Shown one piece after another: positions 44,338 to 55,339 of a stretch of DNA of 64,000 nt. The notes beneath the pieces were generated by a model. It did no database searches. It was not told the origin of the DNA and saw only the letters and a list, made by a program, of their open reading frames with translations. The translations under genes were made by a program, and so were the position numbers. The number at the start of each line of letters is the position of its first letter. The first letter of the stretch is position 1. Source of the stretch: Bemisia tabaci. Lineage: Eukaryota; Arthropoda; Insecta; Hemiptera; Aleyrodidae. The stretch covers positions 16,575,883-16,639,882 of the forward strand of contig NC_092802.1 of NCBI RefSeq assembly GCF_918797505.1, written 5' to 3'.

Positions 44338-45086
44338 CCGCCTCAAATACGTCCAATTCTGAATGACAATTCCTCTAATTTCCCACTTGCATTCGACGTC
44401 AAGGACCTCGCAACAGCGCAGAGGCTCAGCTCACACAGCGCAGCCTTGAAGGCTTAGAGCGGCGACTAGTGTAGTTGTCAAGAGATTGGCTGCATCCAGC
44501 CGGCGCGTCAACTAAAATAGAGGATTCCGTAAAATATAGGATAATAAACGGAGGAGAACTCTGCCCCGTTGGGCTAAAACCGCGTAACCGCCCCTTGTTC
44601 CCATCGGGAGTTACGTCGTTCCCGCCTAAGGAATCGCGGGCCCATCGGCTCGCATTGGCTGTCCCACTGCCAAGTCCCATAAAAGATAAACAAAGCCTCG
44701 CGTCAGGGTTTCAGCGACCCGGGACCCGGGTTTCATCCCCTTGATGGCTGTAATCTTTGGAGGCGAGCGCGCCCATTAACCCAACCTCATCGGCTCTTCT
44801 CCATAAATTACTGCCGCAAAATACAATAGCCGTTTAATGGCCGCAATAGGCTACGATCCGTCGCCGAGAGGGGGGGGGGGGACCCCTCCCCCCTCCTCCC
44901 GCCACCGCTGTCCGCGGCGCGTATTAGCGGCTGGTCGATGATGAATTTAAATCGTCCGTTTAAAAAGCAAACAACAACAATAACGCGAGTGGCCCTTGTC
45001 ACCTCCTCGCTGGACTCACGAGGCCTTGGAGAGGATTTTCCTCGGATTTGAGGACTTCAAGACTTGGTCTTCGTTCGGCCTTCATG
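44338..45086. other. GC-rich spacer with poly-G
   Basis: A G run at about 44870-44881 followed by C-rich sequence. The 84- to 89-codon frames on both strands lack domains. Confidence 0.4.
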
Positions 45087-45600
45087 GAGTCCCTTTATAC
45101 TGAGAGTTAAGACAATGCGAATCCATTTCTGATTGGTTCATGTATTTTAGGCCTTCACAGTGTCACAAACGGGAATAAATATTGCATTTTCACCAACTGC
45201 AAATATTATAAACCGGATCGGACCGGGAATGGGGGAATGAGAGAGGGAATGGCGACAGGAATTCGGGAATGGGTTGATCAAAGATTACGAGAAACGTCCG
45301 ATTTGTGTAATCTATATCCCTGTTTGTGACATCCATAAGCTGCGTTGTCTCAACTCTCTATAAAGGGACTCTACGCCTTCACAGTGTCACAAACGGAAGT
45401 AAAAATTTCAGTTTCACCGATTGCAAAGATTATAAAGTGAAATGGACCGGGGAATAGAGGGTACGGCAAGGAACAAACGAACTGAGAGTGGGAACGGAGA
45501 TAAGAATTTGGGAATAGGTTGATCAAAGATTACAGCGAATGTCCGATTAGTGTAATCTTTATTCCCGTCTGTGACATCCATTAGCTGTACATTGACAATC
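45087..45600. mobile_element. E-family elements, one full and one partial
   Basis: Full copy 45087-45372: GAGTCCCTTTATACTGAGAG to CTCTCTATAAAGGGACTC, with GTGTCACAAACGGGAATAAA inside. A partial copy follows from 45376 (CTTCACAGTGTCACAAACGG) to about 45600. Confidence 0.65.
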
Positions 45601-45714
45601 AACAATTCGACAAATTTTGACAATCGACAACAATCAACCGAAAAAACCCGTTCCCTTAGATTACTCGATTGACTTTTGAGGCTTTGTTTACTTGCTGAGC
45701 CAAGAACTGATAAG
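45601..45714. other. Short shared block
   Basis: AAAAAACCCGTTCCCTTAGA and CTCGATTGACTTTTGAGGC match 25400-25440 in inverted form. Confidence 0.45.
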
Positions 45715-46715
45715 ATGGAGAAATGGTGCTGGGTCCACACCATTTCGCGGGGATAACAAAACAAAGAAGTTTCAAAAAATATAATTAGAGTCAAAAATAA
45801 ATGTTTTAACTCTAATGAATACCAGTACAAAACTGAGGGGGAAAGTGTTTAGCTCAGGCAGTTTGCATTAATATACTAAGTTGAGGTCACGCCAAGAGAT
45901 CTATACCGGTTTGGGTCTTTTTAGACCTCATCAGTGGATCACACTCGTCAGCAGCAGGGCCGGATTTAGGGGGTGACCACATGGGCCGCGACCCATGGCG
46001 GCAAATTTTGCAATTTTTTTTAATAAAGGTATAAAGAAAAATCGGATTCAGAAAAAAAAAAATAAAGACGGGAAAAGGTGACTTTAAGAGAGAAATCGAA
46101 TACGGAATTTGGCCTGGAGCGGCGCGGCGCAGAGAGCAATGATGATGAGAACTTGAGATGAAAAGGAGAAACCCTCGGCGCGGCGGTAGGCATGTAACAC
46201 ATATTAGCGCCTACAAGACTGCATGAATACTTCACGCATTGCGTCAAAGACAGTGCGGTCAGCGCGGCGCGGCGGCGGAAGTTAAAATTATTAAACCACA
46301 TTTATGTTTGTTCTTTCATAATTTTTTCGTTCATTTCATATGAATGGAAGGCCTTGTCCACACAGAGATAGGTTTAAGGTACTTAACTTTCGCGCTAAGT
46401 TTCGTGAACTTTCGCTCGTAGTGTTGACAGGGCTTCCGCAAAAAATGTGTCTAACACGAGTAAACGCGTCTTATGCATCCCTCCCCCTTCTGCACGTTCA
46501 CTTGATGGTTTTTATTGATGTTCAAAACGAATGAGAAGGGGGCCGCAAAACACAGGCGGCCCATGGGCGGCAAGTAAGTGAATCCGGCCCTGCTGGTCAG
46601 TGAATAATAATGGTGAATAATAACATTTTTGGAACTGCTCGGCTTTGTTTCCCCCGCAAAATGGTGTGGACTGTGGAGCCAGCACCATTTTTCCATCCTG
46701 CTACATGCAGTTCGA
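45715..46715. mobile_element. K-family element split by an F copy (K3)
   Basis: The left part (45715-45951) has GGAGAAATGGTGCTGGGTCC and the reversed K core (CAGGCAGTTTGCATTAATAT). The right part (46593-46715) has TCGGCTTTGTTTCCCCCGC and AGCCAGCACCATTTTTCC. F6 lies between them. Confidence 0.65.
45955..46592. mobile_element. F-family hAT element (F6)
   Basis: CAGGGCCGGATTTAGG to TGAATCCGGCCCTG. Octamers CTCGTCAG (45944-45951) and CTGGTCAG (46593-46600) match at 7 of 8 if three extra bases (CAG) at the left are allowed. It has a single minisatellite unit and is the shortest complete F (638 bp). Confidence 0.8.
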
Positions 46716-47504
46716 TACAAGCTTAACAACGCCTGTTTGATGTATTGAATACGATATTCGGGAGTATATTTGATTCCGTAACCGGGACATCATTTTTCAA
46801 AATCTCGAAAAAATGTCCAAGCCAAAGCGATTAGGTCCCACGGTGCGGAGTGACATTTTCTGCAACTCTTTTCTCGTCTTACAAGAGGATTTCGAGAGTG
46901 TTCCCGTCCATTCTCCTTCGCCCTGATCCGTGGATCTCATTTCCTGAATGTTCTCCACACGAGCAACATGAGCATAAGAGCCCGGCTTCGACTTTTGCAT
47001 CTTCGCCGCCTGATCAAATTGTTCGTCCGACGGATCGAGTGATCGACCTGATTAAGCCGAAGCCTGATTATGCAGTGCTGCACCCAGCCGAACTATGTCC
47101 AATATTATTCGCAGAAAATGTCAACTCCACCTACTTCAACTTTGAGGCCGCCTACCTACAGGGTGATCCAAAAATCCCGCACCGCACCCTTCTAACGCCT
47201 GGGGTCCTTGCTCCTTGCCCCTTCGGTGCCGGCGTCTGTACATTAAGTCACCCAAATAAGGGGAAGGGGGAGTCAAGCAGTGAATGAAGGTTCATGACGG
47301 GAAGTCAGGGGGGGGGGGGGGTTAGGCCAAGGATAACGTAATCTTCCCTGAAGGCAAAACGGCTGGAATTCAGATTGATAATCTGCGTTTTCCCGCAAAT
47401 TCAGTAGAGGGAATGAACACATAATATATTTAATACTCAATAAAAGGAATTCGTGTTCTTAACGCTATAGACTATATCTACTGATTTTTATCCACCAAAA
47501 AAAG
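46716..47504. other. Spacer with an unassigned open frame and poly-G
   Basis: A 145-codon plus frame at 46850-47287 has no domain I recognise. ACAGGGTGATCCAAAAATCC (47158-47177) is reminiscent of transposon-associated sequence, but I cannot name it. A G run is at 47308-47321. Confidence 0.4.
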
Positions 47505-47870
47505 AGTGATGAGATGACTGTTGCTCCCTTATCATTGCCCGTAAAGGTCTCCATTCACGATCAAATTCCGAACCAATTCTGATCAATGTAGACCAGTTGA
47601 TGACTGATGGTCACCATGCAAAAATCCTCTTTAATCAAAGTTAGACGGGCCGTCTAATTTTGATCAGAATGGAGTATCATCGTTCATCACTTCCTGCCGC
47701 ACGAAACATTTCTGCCAGGTTTTCATTTTAAAATTGTTCGGAGTAACGATTTTAAGACTGATGACTCCGGCCGGCACTTTGATGGTAATTGGTTAGAGAA
47801 TTTGATCGTGTGTCAAGACCTTTTTTCAGGAAATGTTGAATCCCCGAAAGAAAAAGCTTCCACCTGCGGA
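47505..47870. repeat. N-family inverted repeat
   Basis: AAAAAGAGTGATGAGATGAC, TGTTGCTCCCTTATCATTG and AAAGAAAAAGCTTCCACC match the N copy at 20001-20490 in inverted order. Confidence 0.55.
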
Positions 47871-47879
47871 CTGATTATA

Positions 47880-48455
47880 TTGAAATTGATATACAAAGCG
47901 ATAGACAACAAAGACATCGGAAGTATGAAGCTATCTTATTGGTTGAAATGGGTGGTTCCTATGGACTAAGAGAGAAAATTATGAACTAACCATCGCCGGG
48001 TCTCTTGTGGGTTGTCGTTAGTTAGTCTATTACCTACCCCCTTGTCCCTTGCAACCACCCGCTTTCATCAACAGGATCCCTCCATATCTCTTTCGTCATC
48101 TTTGTCTATAGCTTTGTCTATCAATTTCAACAATCAACCCGCAGCGCAAGTGACTCATTTCACGCCATATGAACCCTCAGGCGTTGCCAAATTTCCTTTA
48201 GTAAGTCACGAATTTTCGGGAAAATTTGTGACCATTTTCTTTTAATTTTTCGGATAATTTTTGGCTCTTATAGACTAAGGGAGAAAACGATGGACTAACT
48301 ATCAGGTTTCTCGTGGGTTGCCGTTAGTTAGTCTATTACCCACTGCTTTTGTCTGTTCCAACCACCCGCTTCCACAAATAGGTTCCCTCCATTTCTCTTA
48401 TGTCTTCTTCGTATGTAGCTTTGTCCATCAATTTCAATAATCGGTCAGCTGTCGC
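47880..48455. repeat. M-family repeats, two copies around an A fragment
   Basis: Copy one (47880-48150): GTTGTCGTTAGTTAGTCTAT and AACCACCCGCTTTCATCAAC. Copy two (48270-48455): GTTGCCGTTAGTTAGTCTAT and ACCACCCGCTTCCACAAATA. Between them 48158-48262 is the left half of an A element (ACGCCATATGAACCCTCAGG, GCGTTGCCAAATTTCC). Confidence 0.6.
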
Positions 48456-48468
48456 CAAGATGACAGTG

Positions 48469-48966
48469 CTGCCTTTGCTAAGGAAGAACGCCGTATGAAC
48501 ATTCGAGAGTTGCCAAGTGTCCTTCGATAAAATGTTTACTTTTCAGTAAAGGTTTGAATATTTCTCTTTGAAATTTTCAGGAACTTTAGTTGAAATTATG
48601 AACACAATTACACTGAAAAAAAAAAATCCGGCCGTGGGAGCCGCAATTACGGGCTATATAGACCTACCGTCCGTTCCGGGCTCAAAGGCCAAAAATTCCA
48701 GCTATGGAGACGTTGCTTCGATTGCTCCGGGTTCAGAGGCCGAAGCTACGGCTCCAGCAGCCGGAATTTTCGGTCTTTGAGCCCGGAACGGACGGTATGT
48801 CTATACAGCCCGTAATTGCGGCTCCCACGGCCGGAGTTTTTTTTCAGTATATCTGAAAAATAGGAAGGAAAATATTCATAAGTTTATCGGGAAAGTCGTG
48901 TTTTATCTGAGGAAATTTGGCAATGCCTGGAAGGTCATACGGCGTTCTTCCTTAGAACTGCACAGT
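48469..48966. mobile_element. A-family MITE split by a C element
   Basis: CTGCCTTTGCTAAGGAAGAA to TTCTTCCTTAGAACTGCACAG. The A sequence ACACAATTA...TCTGAAAAAT is interrupted at 48611-48849 by C. Confidence 0.8.
48611..48849. mobile_element. C-family snap-back element (C3)
   Basis: CACTGAAAAAAAAAAATCCG to GGAGTTTTTTTTCAGTA, with TA on both sides (48609-48610, 48850-48851). CGTTCCGGGCTCAAAGGCC faces GGTCTTTGAGCCCGGAACG. 239 bp. Confidence 0.85.
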
Positions 48967-49474
48967 AGATGGTCTCGTGTCTCTGCCTTATAAATACCCG
49001 AGCAACATCAACTTACGACGTGGCAACGTGGCCCAATCAGGGAGAGACGACTTTTCGCAGCGGACCCATCGGGACCGTTGGAAACTGGGACATCATTACT
49101 TGGAGCAGAAAAATTGACGGAAATTGTTAGCCGGAGCGAGACGCGACAATAAAGTGTGGCGTACAATAACCGCGCCGAATGAGGGATTAAAGTCGACGCG
49201 GACGGACGGACGTCGGGCAGGGAGGGGGCGGGCACCGGGGAGGAGCAGCCGGGAGGGGGGCGGGGAGGATATAGTGTAGAACAAAACATGTAAATAAGTT
49301 GGCATTCAGTGGCCGGCTAATACACACTATCTAGATGGTCATTACCAAGAACAAAGAGGAGCTTTGTATAGTGTTGAGACATGCGTCTGAAGATTGTTTA
49401 CACGTTACCAGGCCGTGTTGCCAAGCTCCGGGTAGCTAGACGTTCAGGGTTTTCGAAAGGGACGCTTGAGTTAG
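48967..49474. other. Unassigned spacer
   Basis: GC-rich around 49190-49270. Reverse frames at 49008-49305 lack domains. Confidence 0.35.
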
Positions 49475-50012
49475 AGTCCCTTTATACTGAGAGTAAAGAC
49501 ACACTGGAAAAAAAAACACATTGGATCTAGAGTCAAGATTCTTGGAAACATTGACAAGAAATAATACTCTTGATTCAATCGGATTTTAGCTTGAATCAAA
49601 AGGAAATCCGCTTAAATTAAGAGGCTTGGTTCTTGATTTAAGCTAGATTCTGATTGAATCAAGAGTAATTTTTCTTGTCGATTTTTTAAGAGTCTGGACT
49701 CTAGATCCATGTGTTTTTTTCCAGTGCAATATAAATCCATTTCTGATTGGTTCCCGTATTTTAGGCCCTCACAGTGTCACAAACGGGAATAAAGATGAGA
49801 CATTTTCACCAATTGTAAGGATTATAAACTGGAATGGATCGGGGAATTGGGGGCACGGAATGGAACAAATGGAATGGGAGAGGGAACGGAGATAAGAATT
49901 CGGGAATAGGTTGATCAAAGATTACAAAAAACGTCCGATTTGTGTAATCTTTTTTCCCGTCTGTGACATCCATTAGCCGCGTTGTCCCAACTCTCTCTAT
50001 AAAGGGACTCTA
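49475..50012. mobile_element. E-family element split by a B copy
   Basis: AGAGTCCCTTTATACTGAGA at the left, B at 49502-49726, then ATTTCTGATTGGTTCCCGTA, CACAAACGGGAATAAAGATG, and CTCTCTATAAAGGGACTCT at the right. Confidence 0.7.
49502..49726. mobile_element. B-family snap-back element (B6)
   Basis: CACTGGAAAAAAAAACAC to GTGTTTTTTTCCAGTG. CA flanks both sides (49500-49501, 49727-49728). Arms pair as in other B copies. Confidence 0.85.
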
Positions 50013-50662
50013 GGTAGAGTCACTTTATACTGAGAGTAATAAAGACGATGCGAGAACATTTCTGATTGGTTTCCGTATTTTAGGCCGTCACAGTGCCACA
50101 AAAGGCAATAAAGATTGCAGTTTCATCAATAAAGAATTTGTAGGTGTCTACAATTTGATGAATTTCGTGTTTAGGTGGAAACTACTGAGTGAACTAAACA
50201 CGAGGGTACCCTTGGTTCATGAATTGAACAATTATTGGAGAAAATATGACAAAATTATCAACTCTGCTATAATACGTGTATTTAAATGGGAAATGCCGCC
50301 AGATGACGCCACTAGGCGGTGCATTTTCTCACTGTTAAATTTATTTTTATACTATTTCCCATACCAGAAAAAAATTATAAAAAATACTGTGAAAGCAGTT
50401 CTTTGAGCACTTTCAGGCGAGGCAGTAAAAATTTTGCGTGCGAATTCTCTATTGCAAAGATTATAAACTGGAATAGACCGGGACATTGGGGAAACGGCAA
50501 AGAACAAATGGAATGAGAGAGGAACGGAGATAAAATTTCGGGAATGGGTCGATCGAGGATTACAAAAAAATACACTAAAAACGTCCAATTTGTGTAAACT
50601 TTGTTCCTGTCTGTGACATCCATGAGCCGCGTTGTCTTTTACTCTCTCCATAAAGAGACTCC
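50013..50662. mobile_element. E-family element, diverged, with inserted sequence
   Basis: GTAGAGTCACTTTATACTGA at the left, TGACATCCATGAGCCGCGTT and CTCTCCATAAAGAGACTCC at the right. The middle (about 50130-50455) is foreign and contains the shared block near 50285-50340. Confidence 0.55.
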
Positions 50663-50698
50663 AGGGGACGCAAAATCACCCACTCGCAAGGAGGCCAA

Positions 50699-50938
50699 CC
50701 GTAGTACAATGGAACGAGTCAATCGGCGAAATCGGACAAAATTTGCAAACTTTGAAAGCTCGTAACTCTATTATTACAACACGTGGAGGTCTTAAAAGGG
50801 TCTTTTTGATTTTCTCGTAAAAATTACTGAAGAAAGCACCGCTCAAACTTTAAAATTTCACGAAATAAACATCTAAATTTGCAATTTCAGTCAATAAAAT
50901 AATGTCCGACCTCTCCTATTGACTCGATTCACTGTACG
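50699..50938. mobile_element. H-family palindrome, diverged (H6)
   Basis: TAGTACAATGGAACGAGTCA to TTGACTCGATTCACTGTACG, with CTTTGAAAGCTCGTAACTC in the left arm, so the interior is reversed relative to H1. Confidence 0.65.
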
Positions 50939-51039
50939 GAGAGCGCCAAAAAATTCAATTATTTATCTACCGTGGATCTTTAGCAGTTTGAAGGACTATT
51001 TGATAGTCGACCGATCAATTAATTGGACCACACTTTGCA

Positions 51040-51592
51040 ATGGACCACTAGACAAGGTACGAATTTCAGCATTATGATACATGCTTCTTAACCAAAATTT
51101 TAAATGAAAACAATTCGCACAACGAGAATTACCGAAATCAACTCCTTACGAAGATATTTAATGATTTTCGATGCGTGAATTCAAACCACCCGCTCATGAA
51201 AACTCAATCCTCTACGTGATTCACATCGCGCGCTAAATGTTATCATGACAGTCTCTGCGATATAAAAATCTGGCAACCTCAATCTTGACGCCTTGGCTCA
51301 GCTTTAGCACATTGCTTATAGTCTGAACAACACATGGTGGGAAATGAACATTGCTCGATTGAGAAGCTTGCTGAAACCATTGTAGTGCGCGATTTGACTC
51401 ACGTAGAGCTTTGAGTTTCTTGTGAGCGCGCAGTTCAAAGTCCTCGTAACCAATGTGAAATAAAAACTTCAATATCTTCGTTAGGAGTTGGTTTTAGGAA
51501 TATTCGTTGCGCGAATCGTGTTCTATGTGAAATTGTGGCTAAGAAACATGAATCAGATTGCTTAAATTCGTACCTTGTCTAGTGGTCTATTA
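51040..51592. mobile_element. Q-family inverted-repeat element, ~550 bp
   Basis: ATGGACCACTAGACAAGGTA with CGAATTT faces AAATTCGTACCTTGTCTAGT with GGTCTAT. Inside, CAACTCCTTACGAAGATATT faces AATATCTTCGTTAGGAGTTG. The reverse 79-codon frame at 51233-51472 in the centre has no recognised domain. A partial copy lies at 16373. Confidence 0.7.
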
Positions 51593-51789
51593 GGAACTAG
51601 AACCTCTGGCTCAGTTCAGAAATAATGTTTGTATCATTATAGTTCCCTATGCACGTAAGTGTTTTTATAGAGATGAGCCAGAAATTGTGATTTCTAATTG
51701 CAAATGTAGTTCAACTGATAATTTTTTTATTTTAGGATATTTTCTCAAAATTTCCTAGCGTCACGTCACGCTGTCAGTCACGTCACTTA

Positions 51790-51983
51790 TTTATTGTAAT
51801 TTTTACACGTAATTTTGAATATTTTTTCCTGAAGTTTTCAGGCAATTTTGTATTCAATTTAATCTCAAATATCTGAAAATTTCCAAGAAAAATATGCATG
51901 ATTGTCGTCAAAAATACAAGTTTTATCAAGAGAAATTTGGCAACTCTCGAATTATAATATGGCGTTCTTCTTTAGCACGGCAG
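51790..51983. mobile_element. A-family right-part fragment
   Basis: TTTTGAATATTTTTTCCTGA, TTTGGCAACTCTCGAATT and CTTCTTTAGCACGGCAG. The left end is absent. Confidence 0.65.
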
Positions 51984-52366
51984 ATCAGGTGGTAATTGTC
52001 AAAAGTTGGCAACAGCCGCTTAATCCAAAGCCACCGCTATTTTTCTGGGTCCTGATGGTTTCCAACGAATCCCGATGTTCATAATCTCCCTGTAAAGGTA
52101 TACTCTGGTGAAGTGCATTGGGTTGAAGGCTATGAATGGAACTCGCAAAGGCTCTTACAAGGAAGAAGCGGGGTTGAGCCTTGAGCTTGATGACAGCGCA
52201 TGATGACGCGACTTAAATGAAAACTCTGGGCTCTTCACTTCTTCAGTCAGGTCCGGTCAGGGAAATTACACACTATGTCGGGGGTGAAAAAGTGAGGTGG
52301 GATCGAAGTGAGAACGCTCTTAGAATGGGACAGCAAAAATACACTTTCCCAGGGCTCATTGATGCA
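51984..52366. other. Unassigned spacer
   Basis: No repeat or gene recognised. Confidence 0.35.
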
Positions 52367-52562
52367 CACGAAAAGAAATAAATTGCTGATTTAACAATTC
52401 AATTGCTAAAAAAAAGTGACTCCCATGTTTCAACGTCGATTTTACAACAAAAAAATGAGTGGTTAAAGTAGCATTTTTTTTGTTGTGAAATCTACGTTGA
52501 AACATTGCAGTCACTTCTTTTACCAATTGAGTTGTTAAATCAGCAATTTAATTTCTTCCGTG
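52367..52562. mobile_element. Small palindromic MITE (196 bp)
   Basis: CACGAAAAGAAATAAATTGC with TGATTTAACAATTCAATTG faces CAATTGAGTTGTTAAATCAG with CAATTTAATTTCTTCCGTG. GTTTCAACGTCGATTTTACA faces the matching arm. The CACG...CGTG ends resemble J. Confidence 0.7.
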
Positions 52563-52574
52563 GGGAGATACATA

Positions 52575-52827
52575 CTGCCGTGCTGAGGAAAAACGCCGTA
52601 TGAACATTCGAGAGTTGCCACATTACCTTCACTAAAATGTTTATTTTTAAAGAAATTTATGGATATTTTTTCCTGAGATGTTCAGGAACTTTGGGTGAAA
52701 TTGCGAACAAAATTATCTGAAAAATTCAAGGAAAAATATTCATAAGTTTACGGGGAAAGTCGTGTTTCATCTAAGGAAATTTGACAACGCCTGAAGGCTC
52801 ATACGGCGTTCTTCCTTAGTACGGCAG
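52575..52827. mobile_element. A-family palindromic MITE, full length
   Basis: CTGCCGTGCTGAGGAAAAAC to GTTCTTCCTTAGTACGGCAG, 253 bp. CATA abuts both ends. Confidence 0.85.
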
Positions 52828-53279
52828 CATACAAGCTTGTTAATCGTTTGAACAATAATAAAGGAGCCTAAACCTAAGATGCTGGATATCTATAAATAAA
52901 CTAACTAACTAACTTACTGTTTACTCGGTATGGAGACACTTCATTATGATCCCTAAGGTGAATCTACGTGGTGATCTAAGGACGAAATCTACTACTACAC
53001 GTTACGCTGGTACACAGGTTGTGGGCCGTATGCATAGTCTGTCCTGAAAGAACTACCTTCAAAACTAGAAACTATATAGAATAACTAAAGAATAGTGGAA
53101 CCAATAGAATAACTAATAGAATAATTCAAGGATAGTAGAAGTAATAGAATAACTCTTTCCTTCCGAGGGGAGGCCTCATGGTCCCGTATGGTTTACATTA
53201 TGTGGGGAGTTTGAAAAAGCTTTCAAAATAGCAACATAAAAAGGAATATTATGCCAACCTCGAATAAAAATTCAGGAAT
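52828..53279. other. Unassigned spacer
   Basis: ATAAATAAACTAACTAACTA near 52893 resembles the 3' tail of some retroposons but is too short to assign. Two short GGAATAACT-like tandem bits lie near 53080-53150. Confidence 0.35.
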
Positions 53280-53490
53280 ATAACTTTCAAAATGGATCCT
53301 TGCAAGGGATTACGAGTATTTGCCACTGCAAAACGTACAAAATACGGAAATAAAAATTTCATGATTTTGACAAAATTTTAGGGAGGCGTGGACCTACCTC
53401 AAAACTCATAAAGCTCGCTATTATTTATCGTGATTGGTATTTTTACAGTGGCAAATCATCGTAATCCCTCGCGATTTTCAAAGTTATACT
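53280..53490. repeat. Inverted repeat, probable MITE
   Basis: ATAACTTTCAAAATGGATCC with GATTACGAGTATTTGCCACT faces AGTGGCAAATCATCGTAATC with GCGATTTTCAAAGTTAT. Confidence 0.6.
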
Positions 53491-53652
53491 GATATCAATG
53501 AGGTGATCATATCAATGAAATATCAATGAGAAAATACCTGTTCCTTTTCATGTTTCGCAAAATGTAAAAATTGTGCCTTTCTCCTATTCTTGTTTGACAT
53601 TTCACTAAAATTTCAAACCTTTTCCATTTTTCTGCTCTTTCGGCTCATCGGT

Positions 53653-53793
53653 CACCAATTGGACGTATTTCTGCCAAACGGAACTATGTTCATTAAGACA
53701 TGAGCCTTGAGACCCATAAGATTACACGTATAACAGGGCTCACGTCATAATGCACATAATTCCGTTTGGCAGAAATTCGTCCAATTGACGAAA
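53653..53793. repeat. Short inverted repeat, probable MITE
   Basis: CCAATTGGACGTATTTCTGC with CAAACGGAACTATG faces CATAATTCCGTTTGGCAGAA with ATTCGTCCAATTG. Confidence 0.6.
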
Positions 53794-54481
53794 AATAGCG
53801 TTGACCTCCGCATTGAACTTTCGCCTCATTCTATTGAATTGCTTAGATTATTAGTATGGGATCTCGAATTTATTTCGTTTCTGATGAAACCTCCCTTCAC
53901 CCCCGATGAATTTGCCATTCTGGCGCATGTATTCTTTGTATTGTTTGGCAACAGTGGCTGATCGTGTCACCTTTTCGTTTCCCGGATCACGGCTCCTGGA
54001 TCCGGGATCCGGACGCGACATCCAGTCTCCCGAAGTCCCGAATGTCGCTCGTGCATCAGGTGGCCGCATTGCCACGTCTCGCGAAAAATCTTAATAACAG
54101 AATGAGCAAGGAGCTTCGTCACCAAATCGAATCGACCAAATCATTAGGTGCGTCGTTAAATTACTTTTACTGCCCGACAAAAATGGCCGAATCTCAGCAG
54201 GATTGACGTCATCTCAACGACGGCGTCAGCTCAACAGACGGGATTTGGTATCCGTAGGCCACTGGATATGTGTTAAACGGTTGCCTGAACATAGGTCTGC
54301 AGGCGCATTTTAGCGAAAAATGCGTTTTCTATCACTCCGAGGCTTTTTCTGACACGGAGCATCGTGTAACTAAAACGAGCTTTTGATATGTTATCCAGGG
54401 AGCTTTAGGACACATTTTAACCCTGGTTTGGTTTTAGTTAGATGATGCCCTCCACGGGGCCAAAAAAGGTTCTCATCGATA
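53794..54481. other. Unassigned spacer
   Basis: Open frames at 53851-54206 on both strands have no domain. No repeat recognised. Confidence 0.35.
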
Positions 54482-54734
54482 CTGCCGTGCTAAGGAAAAA
54501 CGCCGCATGAACATTCAGGAGTTGTCACATTACATTCACTAAAATGTTTATTTTTGAGGAAATTTATGAAGAAATTTTCCTGAGATTTTCAAGAACTTTT
54601 GGTGAAATTGCGAACAAAATTATCTGGAAATGTTAAGGAAAAATATTCATAAGTTTACCGGGAAAGTCTTATTTTATCTAAGGAAATTTTACAACGCCTG
54701 AAGGCTCATACGGCGTTCTTCCTTAGCACGGCAG
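54482..54734. mobile_element. A-family palindromic MITE, full length
   Basis: CTGCCGTGCTAAGGAAAAAC to GTTCTTCCTTAGCACGGCAG, 253 bp. Confidence 0.85.
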
Positions 54735-55176
54735 GGTACCCCTTCTTTCTAACTGTGTACCGGTGAACATTGGTGAAACGTTAATTAGACGCAGAGCTGG
54801 CAACACAAGGTTCAGGATAGCTCATTCTTCTCCAAAGCGGGCGCACTAAATCTCTCCCGAATAGATATTTACGCTGATTCTGATTTATTATTTTCTTTTC
54901 CGCGTCCCTTTCTGTCGCTTTTCCGTTATTACGCCATTAACATTGTCCTCCGGAGCACGCTCCGAACGTCCACCGCCTTCGACGTCAGTGCCCCTTACTT
55001 TCGACGGACAACCCTCCCCCTCTCCAATGGTCTGTCGCACTTTAAAGCTACGCCATAATAAGTAGACTATGAAAGCGTAAAATCTCATGAGCTTTACGTT
55101 GAGCACATTATAAAAGTCTAATGGTCGTATTCATTGCATTTCCTAAACGGATCCTTTCCTCAGGGAGACCCTATAT
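54735..55176. other. Unassigned spacer
   Basis: No repeat or gene recognised. Confidence 0.35.
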
Positions 55177-55331
55177 CAGTGGCGGGGTCGATTATCGATA
55201 TTTCCCCATTCGAAGCAACGATAAAGAATCGATTATTAAGGTGCTCGTTGTGAACACCCCGTGTATCGATCCTTTTCCATCTGTTTATATGATAGATCAA
55301 TCGATATATCTCAAAAAACGCCACGCCACTG
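55177..55331. mobile_element. O-family short hAT-like element, best copy
   Basis: CAGTGGCGGGGTCGATTATC to AAAACGCCACGCCACTG. Flanking octamers CCCTATAT (55169-55176) and CCCCATAT (55332-55339) match at 7 of 8. At 155 bp it is a typical miniature hAT. The interior is AT-rich with ATCGATTATTAAGGTG. Confidence 0.7.
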
Positions 55332-55339
55332 CCCCATAT

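Noticed and set aside
46850..47287. 145-codon plus frame
   Set aside because: No recognisable domain, an opposing frame in the same place, and a proline/serine-rich mixed composition. I could not support a gene.
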